A stretch of DNA of 64,000 bases from Frankiaceae bacterium (lineage in GTDB: Bacteria > Actinomycetota > Actinomycetes > Mycobacteriales > SCTD01). Shown one piece after another: positions 25,534 through 34,830 of this stretch (the first letter of the stretch is position 1; each line of letters opens with the position of its first letter). A model generated the notes under the pieces. That model did not search any database. It was given only the letters and a program-made list of their open reading frames with translations, and was not told where the DNA came from. Position numbers and translations under genes: made by a program. The stretch is taken from NCBI GenBank assembly GCA_016650445.1, contig JAENVS010000018.1, positions 25,347 to 89,346 on the forward strand, in the 5' to 3' direction.

Positions 25534-26376
25534 ATGGAGACCTTGCAGCTCGACGCCAACGGGCTGGTCTTCGACGCCCTCACCGACGGACCGGCCGACG
25601 GGCGGCTGGTCGTCCTGCTGCACGGCTTCCCGCAGACGTCGTGGTCCTGGCGGCACGTGATCGGCGTGCTGGCCGCGGCGGGCTACCGCGTCGTCGCGCC
25701 GGACCAGCGCGGCTACTCCCCCGGAGCGCGGCCTGAGGGCGTGCCGGCGTACGCCATGCCGCACCTCGTGGCCGACGTCGTCGGGATGCTCGATGCGCTC
25801 GGGGCCGAACGCGCTGACGTGGTCGGACATGACTGGGGTGCGGCCGTCGCCTGGCAGCTCGCCGACCGGCACCCCTCGCGCGTGCGCACCGTGACCGCGG
25901 TGTCGGTGCCGCACCCGCTGGCGTTCGTGGAGGCGCTGCGCACCGATGACGACCAGCGGCAGCGCTCGCAGTACATGAGGCTCTTCCAGGTCGAGGGCAA
26001 GGCCGAGGAGGTGCTCCTGCGCGACGGCGACGGGGGGCTGCGCACCTTCTTCGGCGGTGCGGAGGCAACCGCCGACGTCGACCGCTACGTCGCGCTGATG
26101 CAGCAGCCGGGTGTCCTCACCACGTGCCTGAGCTGGTACCGCGCGCAGGACCTCGAGGACGTCAAGGGCATGGGTCCTACGACCGTGCCGACGCTCTACG
26201 TCTGGTCCGACAACGACCTGGCTCTCGGCCCGGTGGCTGCGCACGCGACGGCCGGTTTCGTCACTGCGCCGTACCGCTTCGAGGTTCTGCACGGCGTCAG
26301 CCACTGGATCCCCGAGGAGGCGCATGGGGAGCTGTCGACGTGGCTCCTGGAGCACCTGGCAGCGCACCCGGCATGA
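25534..26376 (+). CDS. Alpha/beta hydrolase, epoxide-hydrolase-like
   Basis: 280 residues. The oxyanion segment LLHGFPQTSWSWRHV, the nucleophile elbow VVGHDWGAAVAWQLA with Asp as nucleophile, and the late His in VLHGVSHWIPEEA fit the epoxide hydrolase/haloalkane dehalogenase branch; the HGFPQT signature favours epoxide hydrolase. Start at ATG 25534, not further upstream, because the AidB-type gene occupies that space. Overlaps the HAD gene by ATGA, so the two are coupled. Confidence 0.9.
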   Translation: METLQLDANGLVFDALTDGPADGRLVVLLHGFPQTSWSWRHVIGVLAAAGYRVVAPDQRGYSPGARPEGVPAYAMPHLVADVVGMLDALGAERADVVGHDWGAAVAWQLADRHPSRVRTVTAVSVPHPLAFVEALRTDDDQRQRSQYMRLFQVEGKAEEVLLRDGDGGLRTFFGGAEATADVDRYVALMQQPGVLTTCLSWYRAQDLEDVKGMGPTTVPTLYVWSDNDLALGPVAAHATAGFVTAPYRFEVLHGVSHWIPEEAHGELSTWLLEHLAAHPA

Positions 26377-27005
26377 GGACCGTCGTCTTCGACGTCGGCG
26401 AGACGCTCGTCGACGAAACCCGGCTGTGGGCAGGGTGGGCGGCGTACCTCGGGGTGCCGGAGTTCACCCTGTACGGCGTGCTCGGCGGCCTCGCCGCACG
26501 TGGCGAGGACCACCTCGCCTTTCTCGACCTGGTGCGCCCGGGGGCACTGTTCGGGGAGGAGCTGGCTGGCAAGGACCGTCGCGGGTTCGGGTGGGCGCTC
26601 GACGCCTCCGACCTCTACCCCGACGCGCTCGAGTGCCTGCTCGCGCTTCGCGCGGACGGCTGGCGGATCGTCGTCGGCGGCAACCAGCCGGCGAGCTTCC
26701 AGCAGCTCGTCGAGGCCTTGTCGCTGCCGGTCGACCTGGTCGTGTCGTCCGGCGGGCTCGGTGTCGCCAAACCTGATCCCGGCTTCTTCGAAGCGGCCGC
26801 AGCAGCTGCCGGGGTGGGCGTTGCCGACTGCGTCCATGTCGGCGACCGCGTCGACAACGACATCGTGGCCGCCCGGGCTGCCGGCATGACACCCGTCCAC
26901 GTGCGCCGCGGGCCGTGGGGCATCCTGCACGCCGACGACCCGGCCATCGACCACCAGGTCCGGTCCCTCTCCGAGCTGCCGGCGCTGCTCCGCACCCTGC
27001 GCTGA
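26373..27005 (+). CDS. HAD-family hydrolase
   Basis: 210 residues with the four HAD motifs: nucleophile FDVGETLVDE (Asp near residue 7), motif II VVGGNQ in place of the usual Ser/Thr, Lys in GVAKPDPGFFEAAA, and motif IV VHVGDRVDNDIVAARAAGM. The substituted motif II (Gly-Gly-Asn) is a little unusual. It probably acts on a small phosphorylated metabolite. ATGA overlap with the preceding hydrolase. Confidence 0.9.
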   Translation: MRTVVFDVGETLVDETRLWAGWAAYLGVPEFTLYGVLGGLAARGEDHLAFLDLVRPGALFGEELAGKDRRGFGWALDASDLYPDALECLLALRADGWRIVVGGNQPASFQQLVEALSLPVDLVVSSGGLGVAKPDPGFFEAAAAAAGVGVADCVHVGDRVDNDIVAARAAGMTPVHVRRGPWGILHADDPAIDHQVRSLSELPALLRTLR

Positions 27006-27054
27006 CCACCCACCTCCCTGTTGCTCTGGCGGGTCGATGCCTCATGCTGCCCCG

Positions 27055-27693
27055 ATGCGCCGGGGGGCAGTGGTCGGGATCGCGCTGGCCTGCGCGCTGT
27101 CGGGTTGCACGTCGGACGGGCCACCCGCCGCGCGGCCGGCCGGTTCACCGACGATGAGCGCCAACCCCGCGGCCACGCCGAGCCCGGCCGCGTCACCGTC
27201 ACCCTTGCCGTCGCCATCGCCATCGCCATCGCCGACTCGGCCGCAGATCGAGATCTCGTCGACAACGATCGCCGGCGTACCGATCGGCACGCCGGCCGAC
27301 GAGGCCGAGCGGCGCCTGCGCCGATCGTTGGGCCCGGCCACATCCGACCCGCTCTGCGAGGACCTGCCCGGCCGCTGGCTCACCTGGGGACCGTTGACCG
27401 CCGTGCTGGGGCAGGAGGACCCACGAACCGGCGGTCCCATTGTGCTGGCGGGGTGGACTGTGAGCCCAGGGCCGTCCCGGCTTCGCTACGCGTTGCCGTA
27501 CGACGTGCAGCCCGGTGCCGCGATGCGCGAGGTCCTGAACCGGGTACCGGGCGCGACCGGCGTCGTCGGTGACAACGGCGGGTTCTTCGTGCACACCGAC
27601 CGGTTGCCCGATGTGATCTGGAGCTCGACGGCAGACAACGCCTCAGGACGGGTCGACGAGGTCTCCTTCCACGGCCACGTCTGCGAGGACTGA
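27055..27693 (+). CDS. Lipoprotein with Ser/Pro linker
   Basis: 212 residues from ATG 27055 (an ATG at 27037 is in frame). Signal peptide ends in the lipobox LSGC, so it should be attached to the outer face of the membrane by the cysteine. A linker of alternating Ser-Pro (PSPSPSPSPTRPQ) leads to a domain of about 140 residues with two cysteines (DPLCEDL and HGHVCED, the last residues) that could form a disulfide. The linker repeats resemble those in the nearby ceramidase-like proteins. Domain family not recognised. Confidence 0.75.
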   Translation: MRRGAVVGIALACALSGCTSDGPPAARPAGSPTMSANPAATPSPAASPSPLPSPSPSPSPTRPQIEISSTTIAGVPIGTPADEAERRLRRSLGPATSDPLCEDLPGRWLTWGPLTAVLGQEDPRTGGPIVLAGWTVSPGPSRLRYALPYDVQPGAAMREVLNRVPGATGVVGDNGGFFVHTDRLPDVIWSSTADNASGRVDEVSFHGHVCED

Positions 27694-27735
27694 GCTCAGC
27701 GCGGCTGTCCGGGAGGTGGCGCGAGCGGCCGCGGG

Positions 27736-28422
27736 TCAGAGCGGGCGCGGCTCCTCGAAGGTGGCGCGCATGTGCTCGGTCCAGGTGGTGAACGCCGGCG
27801 TCGGGGACATCCCGAGCGCCGCCAGCTCCTTCGCGACCGGATGTGTGCCGAGCTCCAGCTCGATCGCGTCGAACCCCATCGAGAATCCCGCGCCGCCCTG
27901 CGTGAAGGTCGTCGCATGCGGTAGGCCGTCGATGACCGTGTACGCCGTCATCGGCGTCGGCGGCATCTCTGCCGCTGCGTCCGCCTCGCGCGGCAGGCAC
28001 AGCCGCAGCACGAGCTCGCCATCCATGCGCAACGTGCACGAGACCGCGGTGTCGCTGTAGTCGAGGTCGATCTCCTCGAGCGTCTTCGGGAACCCCCAGA
28101 TGACCTGACCCGCTTCGCAGGTGAACGGCTGGTCGACTGGGAGCCGCACGATGAAGGTGCCGTCACCACCGCCGTCGGCGGGACGGACGAAGAACATGAC
28201 GCCGACCTCGTGGTAGCTGCCGAGGTCGTTGTCGCGGTAGTCCACGACGACGAGCGCCAGGTGAGCACGGCCCGGTGACACCTCAGCCACCTCGAACCCC
28301 GCCGGCAGCAGCGCACCCGCAGCCACGGCGTCCACCTCGAAGACGGCCGTTCCCGCAGAGGCATCGCGCACCTCGACCGGCATGGCGACGGTCGTGCCGA
28401 GGATGTCGTAGCTGCTCGCCAT
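27736..28422 (-). CDS. Acetoacetate decarboxylase-family protein
   Basis: 228 residues. VIWGFPKTLEEIDL places Lys113 where acetoacetate decarboxylase has its Schiff-base lysine, and YHEVGVMFFVRP matches the family's core strand. ATG 28422 has AGAGG upstream. Family members decarboxylate beta-keto acids, or act as aldolase-dehydratases. It is divergent from the sulfotransferase-DUF1214 unit and shares with it a palindromic operator, which suggests a shared catabolic pathway, possibly for steroids or related lipids. Substrate not determined. Confidence 0.85.
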   Translation of the reverse strand: MASSYDILGTTVAMPVEVRDASAGTAVFEVDAVAAGALLPAGFEVAEVSPGRAHLALVVVDYRDNDLGSYHEVGVMFFVRPADGGGDGTFIVRLPVDQPFTCEAGQVIWGFPKTLEEIDLDYSDTAVSCTLRMDGELVLRLCLPREADAAAEMPPTPMTAYTVIDGLPHATTFTQGGAGFSMGFDAIELELGTHPVAKELAALGMSPTPAFTTWTEHMRATFEEPRPL

Positions 28423-28459
28423 GAAGGGCCTCTCGGTTGCGGGCGACCTGCCGTTACAG

Positions 28460-28475
28460 GTAGAACACGTTCTAC
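28460..28475. promoter_or_regulatory. KstR-type palindromic operator
   Basis: The 16-bp perfect palindrome GTAGAACACGTTCTAC contains TAGAACACGTTCTA (28461-28474), an exact match to the TnnAACnnGTTnnA motif of KstR, the TetR-family repressor of cholesterol genes in mycobacteria. It lies between divergent genes. On the minus strand TTGCGC, 17 bp, TAGAAC makes a promoter whose -10 overlaps the palindrome. A similar regulator elsewhere in the genome is inferred; the TetR gene at 52370 is another possible partner. Confidence 0.68.
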
Positions 28476-28506
28476 AGAGCGGCGCGGTCTCGCGCAAGGT
28501 GCCCGG

Positions 28507-29742
28507 ATGCGAGGAGGCGCGTTGACGACGCTGCAGCAGCCACGCGCGGTGCGGGCCGTCAACGCGCTCGGCGCCGCTGTCGGTCGGCTCGGCGTGCAGC
28601 CGAGACTGGGCGTCGACGGCCTTCTTGCCGCCGCGAGAAGGCGCACCGGCCTGCACGACTTCGGGCCGGACGACTTCCGTCAGGGCCTGACCGTGCTGAC
28701 AGAGGCGCTCGACGGCGAGGCGCGGCTCACGACCATCGGACGCGTCGCGGCGCGCAAGCGCATCATCGGTCTGCTCGAGACACGACTCCAGCTCGTCGAG
28801 CACCGCCGCCAGCACCCCGCCGTCGCGGACCAGCAGATCGTGCGACCGCTGTTCGTGCTCGGGCTGCCTCGGACCGGCACGACGGTGCTGTACGGAATGC
28901 TCGCGTCGAACCCCGCGATGCGCTCGCCGTCGTCGTGGGAGGTCGCGCGACCGTTTCCCCCGCCCGGTCCGGTCGAGGACCCGGTGCGCGTCGCGGCGAT
29001 GGACAAGGACCTCGCCGGCTTCAAGCAGATCGCACCCGGGCTCGAGGCGATCCACCCGCTCGGGTCTCGGCTGCCGCAGGAGTGCCTCGCGCTGCAGGCG
29101 CCGCAGTTCGCGTCGTACGAGTTCCCGACGACCTTCCCGGTGCCGAGCTACTGGGCGTGGCTGCGCGAGCAGGACCTGACGCCGGCGTACGCGTACGAGA
29201 AGACCTTCCTGCAGCACCTGCAGTCCGGCCATGCCGGCGAGCGCTGGATCCTCAAGACGCCGGGCCACCTGATGTGGCTCGACACGCTGCTGCAGGTCTT
29301 CCCGGACGCACTGCTCGTGCACACGCACCGCAACCCCACGGCCGTGCTCGCGTCGGTCAGCAGCCTCATGCACGGCTTCCGCAGCGCGATGAGCGACGCC
29401 GTCGACAAGCACGACGTCGGTCGCGAGCAGCTCGAGGCCTGGACGTGGGGACTGCAGCGGACGATGGCCGTGCGCGACCGGCTCGGGCCGGAGCGCGTCA
29501 TCGACGTGCAGTACGACGACACCGTCAACGACCCGGTCGGCACGGTGCGCCGCGTCTACGAGCACTTCGGCCTCGACCGGACATCTGACGTCGACGAAGG
29601 CGTCCGCGCCTACCTGGCCGAGAACCCGCGCGACAAGCACGGTGCGCACCGCTACACGCTCGAGGAGTTCGGACTCGACCGCGACGAGGTCGACGCCGCC
29701 TTCGCGTCCTACCGCCAGAGGTTCGGAGTAACCGGTGGGTGA
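28507..29742 (+). CDS. Sulfotransferase-family protein
   Basis: 411 residues. The PAPS-binding 5'-phosphosulfate loop is LGLPRTGTTVLYGML near residue 120, and the 3'-phosphate region is HTHRNPTAVLASVSSLMHGFRS. The length and the PxRTGTT signature match the large actinobacterial group next to DUF1214 genes. A TTG at 28522 has AGGAGG 4 nt upstream and may be the true start, in place of ATG 28507. It overlaps the DUF1214 gene by 8 nt. In M. tuberculosis a sulfotransferase, SDR and DUF1214 set (about Rv3529c-Rv3531c, from memory) belongs to the KstR regulon. Confidence 0.88.
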   Translation: MRGGALTTLQQPRAVRAVNALGAAVGRLGVQPRLGVDGLLAAARRRTGLHDFGPDDFRQGLTVLTEALDGEARLTTIGRVAARKRIIGLLETRLQLVEHRRQHPAVADQQIVRPLFVLGLPRTGTTVLYGMLASNPAMRSPSSWEVARPFPPPGPVEDPVRVAAMDKDLAGFKQIAPGLEAIHPLGSRLPQECLALQAPQFASYEFPTTFPVPSYWAWLREQDLTPAYAYEKTFLQHLQSGHAGERWILKTPGHLMWLDTLLQVFPDALLVHTHRNPTAVLASVSSLMHGFRSAMSDAVDKHDVGREQLEAWTWGLQRTMAVRDRLGPERVIDVQYDDTVNDPVGTVRRVYEHFGLDRTSDVDEGVRAYLAENPRDKHGAHRYTLEEFGLDRDEVDAAFASYRQRFGVTGG

Positions 29743-30847
29743 CGCAGAGGCGGCTTTCGAGCGGCTGCTCGAGCGGCTCCGAGCGACCGCCGCCATCGTC
29801 AGCGGACCACTCGGCGGACGCACCGACAGAGAACGCGCCGAGGGCTTCCGGCACATCACCCGCGTGCTCTCGATCGCCACCGAGATGCTCGTCGAGAAGG
29901 GCGACCCGGCGCAGCCTGCGTTCACGCGGTGGATGACGGCGTACCGGAAGATGTACGGCGACAACCCGGGCACGGTGTACGACGCGGCGATCATCTCGCC
30001 GGAGCGCACCTACCGCATCGCCGGCAACCGCGGGACGTGCGCCTACCTCGGCTTCTGCCTTTACGCGACGACACCCCAAGGCGGCAAGCGGATCGTTGGC
30101 AACCTCGACGACGACGAGCTCGACATCGGCGCCGACGGCTCGTTCGAGCTGTGGCTCGGGAAGAGCAAGCCGGCCGGAGCCGGCGACTTCCTGGCCCTCG
30201 ACGACGAGACGACGGAGGTCATGGTCCGGCAGTACTTCGTCGACCCGGAGCAGGAAACGCAGGCGACGTACACGATCGAGACGGTGCCGCCCGCCGGCCC
30301 GCCGGCGCCGCTGACGGAGGCGCAGATCGCCGCGCGGCTCGACGCGCTCGGCGCCTACGTCCACGACACCGTCGAGGCCGAGACGACGCTCAGCGCCCTG
30401 TCGGCATCCATCACGACGGCCGTCTTCCGGGCCGGCAAGGAGTACGTCGACGCGCACGGTGCGCCGACCGACCCGCCCCTCGATGCTTCCGTTGTCGTGC
30501 GGGTGATGCCGACGCCGGCCATCCAGTACTCCGGCTCGTGGTTCGACGACCTGGGTGATGACGAGGTGCTCGTCGTGGAGGGCGTCGCGCCCACGTGCCG
30601 CTACTGGTCGGTCCAGCTCCTCACGCGCTTCATGGAGTCCGGCGACTGGCTGCATGCGCCGGTCTTCCTGTCCGGCAAGGACATCGCGGTCGGCGCCGAC
30701 GGCAGGTTCCACATCGACATCGCCCACCGCGACCCGGGCCGCGGCAACTGGATCGACACGACCGGACTTCCCAGCGGCAACGTCGCGGTGCGGGCGCTCA
30801 AGGCAACGGGAACCCTTGACGTGCAGTTCCGCCGCGAGAAGAACTAG
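29735..30847 (+). CDS. DUF1214 domain protein
   Basis: 370 residues. The C-terminal DUF1214 segment is seen in VEGVAPTCRYWSVQLLTRFMESG and the RDPGRGNWIDTTG motif, ending LDVQFRRE. The GTG start at 29735 lies inside the end of the sulfotransferase gene, so translation is coupled. The domain is found beside sulfotransferases and SDR enzymes in steroid-related clusters; its activity is not known. Its stop codon overlaps the stop codon of the convergent SDR gene (CTAG). Confidence 0.88.
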   Translation: MGDAEAAFERLLERLRATAAIVSGPLGGRTDRERAEGFRHITRVLSIATEMLVEKGDPAQPAFTRWMTAYRKMYGDNPGTVYDAAIISPERTYRIAGNRGTCAYLGFCLYATTPQGGKRIVGNLDDDELDIGADGSFELWLGKSKPAGAGDFLALDDETTEVMVRQYFVDPEQETQATYTIETVPPAGPPAPLTEAQIAARLDALGAYVHDTVEAETTLSALSASITTAVFRAGKEYVDAHGAPTDPPLDASVVVRVMPTPAIQYSGSWFDDLGDDEVLVVEGVAPTCRYWSVQLLTRFMESGDWLHAPVFLSGKDIAVGADGRFHIDIAHRDPGRGNWIDTTGLPSGNVAVRALKATGTLDVQFRREKN

Positions 30848-31635
30848 TCGCGACGCAGCTCCATCGCAGATGCCCGCTTGAAGACCAGCCGGCCGACCTT
30901 GCGGGGCAGCTCCGCGGCCATCGCGAGCGGAGCCATGACGGCCGGAACCCGCACCTGCACGCGGTCCTTCTCGACGGCGTCGAGCACCGCGGCCACGAAC
31001 ACCGGCATCGGCGTGATGTCGCGGCCACCCGACTTCGCCGCAAGCTCGCGCATCGGCCCGTAGCTGCGCGCCTCCTCGTCCATCTCCGTGGACACCGAGC
31101 CGAGGTGCACGGTCGTGAACCTGAGCGGGGTGTCGCGCAGGTCGGCCCGGAGCCCTGCCGTGAAGTGCGACAGACCCGCCTTCGAGGCGCTGTACGCCGC
31201 AAGCCCGGGCGGCGCGATCACGCCCGCCATGGACGAGATGTTCACGACGTGCCCACGGCCGCGCTCCAGCATGCGCGGCAGCAGCAACCGGCACAGGTGC
31301 ACCGGCGCGAGCAGGTTGACGGTGAGCACCTGGTCGATCTCGGCCGGCGTGCGGTCGAGGAACCAGCCGACGTGCGAGACGCCGGCGTTGTTGATGAGGA
31401 CGTCGACGGGGCCGTCCGCCTCGACCCGCTCGACGAGCGCAGCCAGTCCGGCCAGATCCGACAGGTCGCAGGGGTAGGCCAGCCCGCCCACCTCGTCGGC
31501 GACGGACAGGAGCTCCGCCGAAGCCCGGGCCACCAACGCGGGGCGGGCACCTCGATCGCGCAACCCACGCGCGAGCGCCGCGCCGATGCCGCGCGACCCG
31601 CCGGTGACAAGGACACGTCGACCGCGAAGATCCAT
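30844..31635 (-). CDS. Short-chain dehydrogenase/reductase
   Basis: 263 residues. NAD(P)-binding TGGSRGIGAALARGL, NNAG in LINNAGVSHVG, catalytic Ser in NISSMAG and YSASK (Tyr-x-x-x-Lys). The Arg-rich region after the glycine motif (GLRDRGARPALVARAS) suggests NADP. ATG 31635 lies 6 nt after TAGCGT, so it is probably leaderless. It is convergent with the sulfotransferase-DUF1214 unit and likely shares its pathway, as these three families often cluster. Confidence 0.93.
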   Translation of the reverse strand: MDLRGRRVLVTGGSRGIGAALARGLRDRGARPALVARASAELLSVADEVGGLAYPCDLSDLAGLAALVERVEADGPVDVLINNAGVSHVGWFLDRTPAEIDQVLTVNLLAPVHLCRLLLPRMLERGRGHVVNISSMAGVIAPPGLAAYSASKAGLSHFTAGLRADLRDTPLRFTTVHLGSVSTEMDEEARSYGPMRELAAKSGGRDITPMPVFVAAVLDAVEKDRVQVRVPAVMAPLAMAAELPRKVGRLVFKRASAMELRRD

Positions 31636-31641
31636 CGGCTC

Positions 31642-31647
31642 ACGCTA
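31642..31647 (-). promoter_or_regulatory. -10 element (TAGCGT) for the SDR gene
   Basis: The hexamer lies exactly 6 nt before ATG 31635 on the minus strand, just past the end of adnB, and there is no ribosome-binding site. Confidence 0.55.
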
Positions 31648-34600
31648 GAGCAGGGTCAGCGGCTCGACCTCGATCACACCGTCGCCCTGCAGCAGCGCGG
31701 CGAGCTCGGCCGCGCCGGGCAGGTCGTCGTGCCGGGTCAGCTCGCCCGTGCGGACGTAGAGGAAAGCGGCGTCGACCTGTGTCACGTCGACGCCCACGAG
31801 CTCCGCCCAGGCGAGCCGGTAGATCGCCAGCTGGAGCGGGTCAGCCGCCTCGTTGCCGGTCTTCCAGTCGACGACCTCCCAGCGGCCGGCACCGAGCTCG
31901 TAGACCGCGTCGATGCGGCCACGGATGACCCGGCCTGCAAGGGCGAGTGCGAAGGGCGCCTCGACGGCGTGTGGCTTCCTGGTCGCGTGCGGGGTGGCGA
32001 GGAACGCCTCCTGCAGGGCCGCGAGATCGGTGTCCTCCCCGATCGCGTCGTCCTCCGCGCCGGGCAGCTCGTCGGGCCCGAGCAAGGGGCGTTGGGCGAA
32101 CAGCGTCTCCACCCAGGCGTGGAAGCGCGTGCCGCGCCGGGCAGCCGCCACCGGCTTGCGCGGCAACGGTCGGGCGAGGTCTCGCGCGTAGCCATCGGGG
32201 TCGGACCGCAACCGCACCAGCTGGCTCGCGGACAGCGTCGACGGCAGCTCCACCTCACGGTGCGGGCGCCTGGCCGCGCGCGCCTCCTCGAGCAGCAACG
32301 CCGTCTCGCGGTCGAGCCGATCGAGGTGTTCCTTCTCCCACGAGGTGACGCCGGCCGCGGCCGGCAGCCCGGCACCGCTCGCGAGCGTGGCGAGGTCGGC
32401 GAGCACCTGGTCTGCCGCGGAACGGCGGCGCAGGTAGGGCTCCTCGTCGTACGGCGTCGGCCAGACGTACGACGGCTGCGCCTGCAACGACGGGTTGCTG
32501 TCCTCGGTCGGCTCCTCGACCCAGACGTCGACGACGCCATGACCCTCATCGGCGTGCGCCCGCAGCTCCCGCAGGAACGGCGACGGCCCGCGCTTCTTCT
32601 TCTGCGTCGGCCCCCACCAGTGACCGCTGCCGATGAGCCGTGTGCGGGCCCGGGTGAAGGCGACGTAGCCGAGCCGGCGCTCCTCCCGCTCGAGGTGCTC
32701 GCGGCACTCGTCGTTGTACGCCGACACACCATCCTTCGACAGCGCCGCCAGGTCGGGTTGGTCGTCGGCATCACCCCGCAGCGGACCGGGCAGCACCCAC
32801 GCGTTGCTCGTCCACCGGTCGCGCAACCCCTCGGACGGGAAGACCCTCGCGGTCAGGTCGGGGACGGCGACGACGTCCCACTCCAGGCCCTTGCTCTTGT
32901 GCGCGGTGAGCAGCTGCACGGCATCGCTTCCCGACGGCGTGACCGTGTCGAGCCCGCGCTCGTGCTCCTCGGCCGCGCGCAGGTAGGCAAGGAACGACGG
33001 CAACGAGCTCTCGCCCTCGAGGTCGACGAAGCCGGCGACGACGTCGAGGAACGCCGACAGCGTCTCGCGGCGACGCGCCTGCACCGACTCCGGCGACGCC
33101 GCCAGCTCGACGTCGAGGCCGGTGACCTCGACGACGCGGTGCACGAGGTCGAGCAGCGGCTCGTCGCGGTGCTGGCGCAGCTGCCGGAGCTCCGCACCCA
33201 GGGCGGTGACGCGGTGCAGTGCCTCGACCGACCAGCCGTCGTGTCCTGGCCGCTCGAGCGCGTCGGCCAGGGCGACGACGTCGCAGGGGTCGACCCCGGC
33301 GACGGCGTCCTCCAGCGCGTCGACCTCGCGCGCATCGGCCAGCCCGTCGACGGCGAGCAGCCGGCGGGCCTGCTCACCCAGCCGGGCCAGGTCGCGGGTG
33401 CCGAGCCGCCAACGCGGCCCGGTCAGCAGCCGCAGCAGAGCGGCGTTGGCGGTGGGTTCGTCGACGACCTCGAGGGTCGCGACGACATCGGCGACCTCCG
33501 GCACGGCGAGCAGCCCACCGAGCCCGACGACCTCGACCGGCAGGCCGGCCGCGGACAGCGCGGCGTAGAGATCACCGAAGTCGCTGCGGGCGCGGACGAG
33601 CACGGCGCAGTTCCCGGCGTCTGTCCCGGCATCGACCTGCGCCTTGATCTGACGGGCGACCCAGGCCGCCTCCTCCGGCCAGGAGGTGTGCAACGCGACG
33701 ACGGTGTCACCGAGCTGCTCCTTCTCCGGCGGCGCCTTCAGCTCGACCACGGCGTGGCGCAGCCGCAACGCCGCCGCGACCGCGTTGGCGAGGCGCAGCA
33801 GCCGGCCACCGGAGCGCTGGTTGACGGCGAGGGTGTAGGTCGACGCCGGCTCGCGGGAGACCTTCGCGAAGTGGCGCGGGAAGCCGTCGAGGTTGGCGAC
33901 GGACGCCCCCCGCCACCCGTAGATGGCCTGACAGGGATCGCCGACAGCGGTCACCGGATGACCGCCCCCGAACAGGCCGACGAGCATCCGCCGCTGCGCG
34001 ACGCTGGTGTCCTGGTACTCGTCGAGCAGGACGACGCCGGCCCGCTCCCGCTCGGCGACGCCGACCTCCGGCACCGTCTCGGCCAGCCGAGCGGCGAGCG
34101 CGACCTGGTCGCCGAAGTCGATCGCGTCGAGGTCTCGCTTGGCATCGCGGTAGGCGTCGACGATGCCGGCGAGCTCGATGCGTCGCCGGGAGACATCTGC
34201 CATCTTGCGCAGTGCGTCGCAGTGGGTCTTGGTGCCCTTCTCGGCGTCGTACTCGGCGCACGCGGCCGCCAGCTCGGCCACCCAGGCGGTGTCCCAGGCC
34301 ACCAGCTCGGCCGGCGTCACGAGGTGCTCGGACAGCTCGGCCTCGAGAGACACCAGGTCGCCGATGAGCATCGACATCGGTCGCGTCAGGTGCACCACCG
34401 GGCCGCGGTGCCGTCGCAGCACCCGGCCGGCGAGCTGGTAGCGCGTCGCATCGGCCAGCAGCCGCGACCGCGGCTCGACGCCGATCCGCAGCGCGTGCTC
34501 CGTCACGAGCCGACCGGCAAAGGCGTGGTACGTCGACACGACCGGCTCACCTGCGTCGTCGGCCATCGCCACCCCGGCGTCGACGAGGGCGCCGCGCACC

Positions 34601-34830
34601 CGACCGGCGAGCTCTGCGGCAGCCTTGTTGGTGAACGTCAGTCCGAGCACTCGGTCCGGTGCCACCTGCTCCGTCGCGACCAGCCAGACCACGCGCGCGG
34701 CCATGACGCTGGTCTTGCCGGATCCCGCGCCGGCCACGACGAGTCCGGGCTCGAGCGGTGCGCACGCCGCCGCGAGCTGCTCGTCGGTGAAGGGGATGTC
34801 GAGCAAGGTGCGCAGGTCGGCCGGCGTCAC
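31645..34830 (-). CDS. adnB: AdnB-like helicase-nuclease subunit
   Basis: 1061 residues. UvrD-type motor: Walker A VAGAGSGKTSVMAAR, TFTNKAAAELAGRVRG, Walker B VVLLDEYQD, GDPCQAIYGWRGA, TAHKSKGLEWDVV, YVAFTRARTRL. C-terminal RecB-like nuclease with GRIDAVYELGAGRWEVVDWKTG (Asp and Lys of the active site). In mycobacteria AdnB is the lead motor of the AdnAB double-strand break resection complex. GTG start 34830 overlaps the adnA stop by 4 nt, so both subunits are coupled. Gene order and lengths match Rv3201c/Rv3202c. Confidence 0.92.
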   Translation of the reverse strand: MTPADLRTLLDIPFTDEQLAAACAPLEPGLVVAGAGSGKTSVMAARVVWLVATEQVAPDRVLGLTFTNKAAAELAGRVRGALVDAGVAMADDAGEPVVSTYHAFAGRLVTEHALRIGVEPRSRLLADATRYQLAGRVLRRHRGPVVHLTRPMSMLIGDLVSLEAELSEHLVTPAELVAWDTAWVAELAAACAEYDAEKGTKTHCDALRKMADVSRRRIELAGIVDAYRDAKRDLDAIDFGDQVALAARLAETVPEVGVAERERAGVVLLDEYQDTSVAQRRMLVGLFGGGHPVTAVGDPCQAIYGWRGASVANLDGFPRHFAKVSREPASTYTLAVNQRSGGRLLRLANAVAAALRLRHAVVELKAPPEKEQLGDTVVALHTSWPEEAAWVARQIKAQVDAGTDAGNCAVLVRARSDFGDLYAALSAAGLPVEVVGLGGLLAVPEVADVVATLEVVDEPTANAALLRLLTGPRWRLGTRDLARLGEQARRLLAVDGLADAREVDALEDAVAGVDPCDVVALADALERPGHDGWSVEALHRVTALGAELRQLRQHRDEPLLDLVHRVVEVTGLDVELAASPESVQARRRETLSAFLDVVAGFVDLEGESSLPSFLAYLRAAEEHERGLDTVTPSGSDAVQLLTAHKSKGLEWDVVAVPDLTARVFPSEGLRDRWTSNAWVLPGPLRGDADDQPDLAALSKDGVSAYNDECREHLEREERRLGYVAFTRARTRLIGSGHWWGPTQKKKRGPSPFLRELRAHADEGHGVVDVWVEEPTEDSNPSLQAQPSYVWPTPYDEEPYLRRRSAADQVLADLATLASGAGLPAAAGVTSWEKEHLDRLDRETALLLEEARAARRPHREVELPSTLSASQLVRLRSDPDGYARDLARPLPRKPVAAARRGTRFHAWVETLFAQRPLLGPDELPGAEDDAIGEDTDLAALQEAFLATPHATRKPHAVEAPFALALAGRVIRGRIDAVYELGAGRWEVVDWKTGNEAADPLQLAIYRLAWAELVGVDVTQVDAAFLYVRTGELTRHDDLPGAAELAALLQGDGVIEVEPLTLL

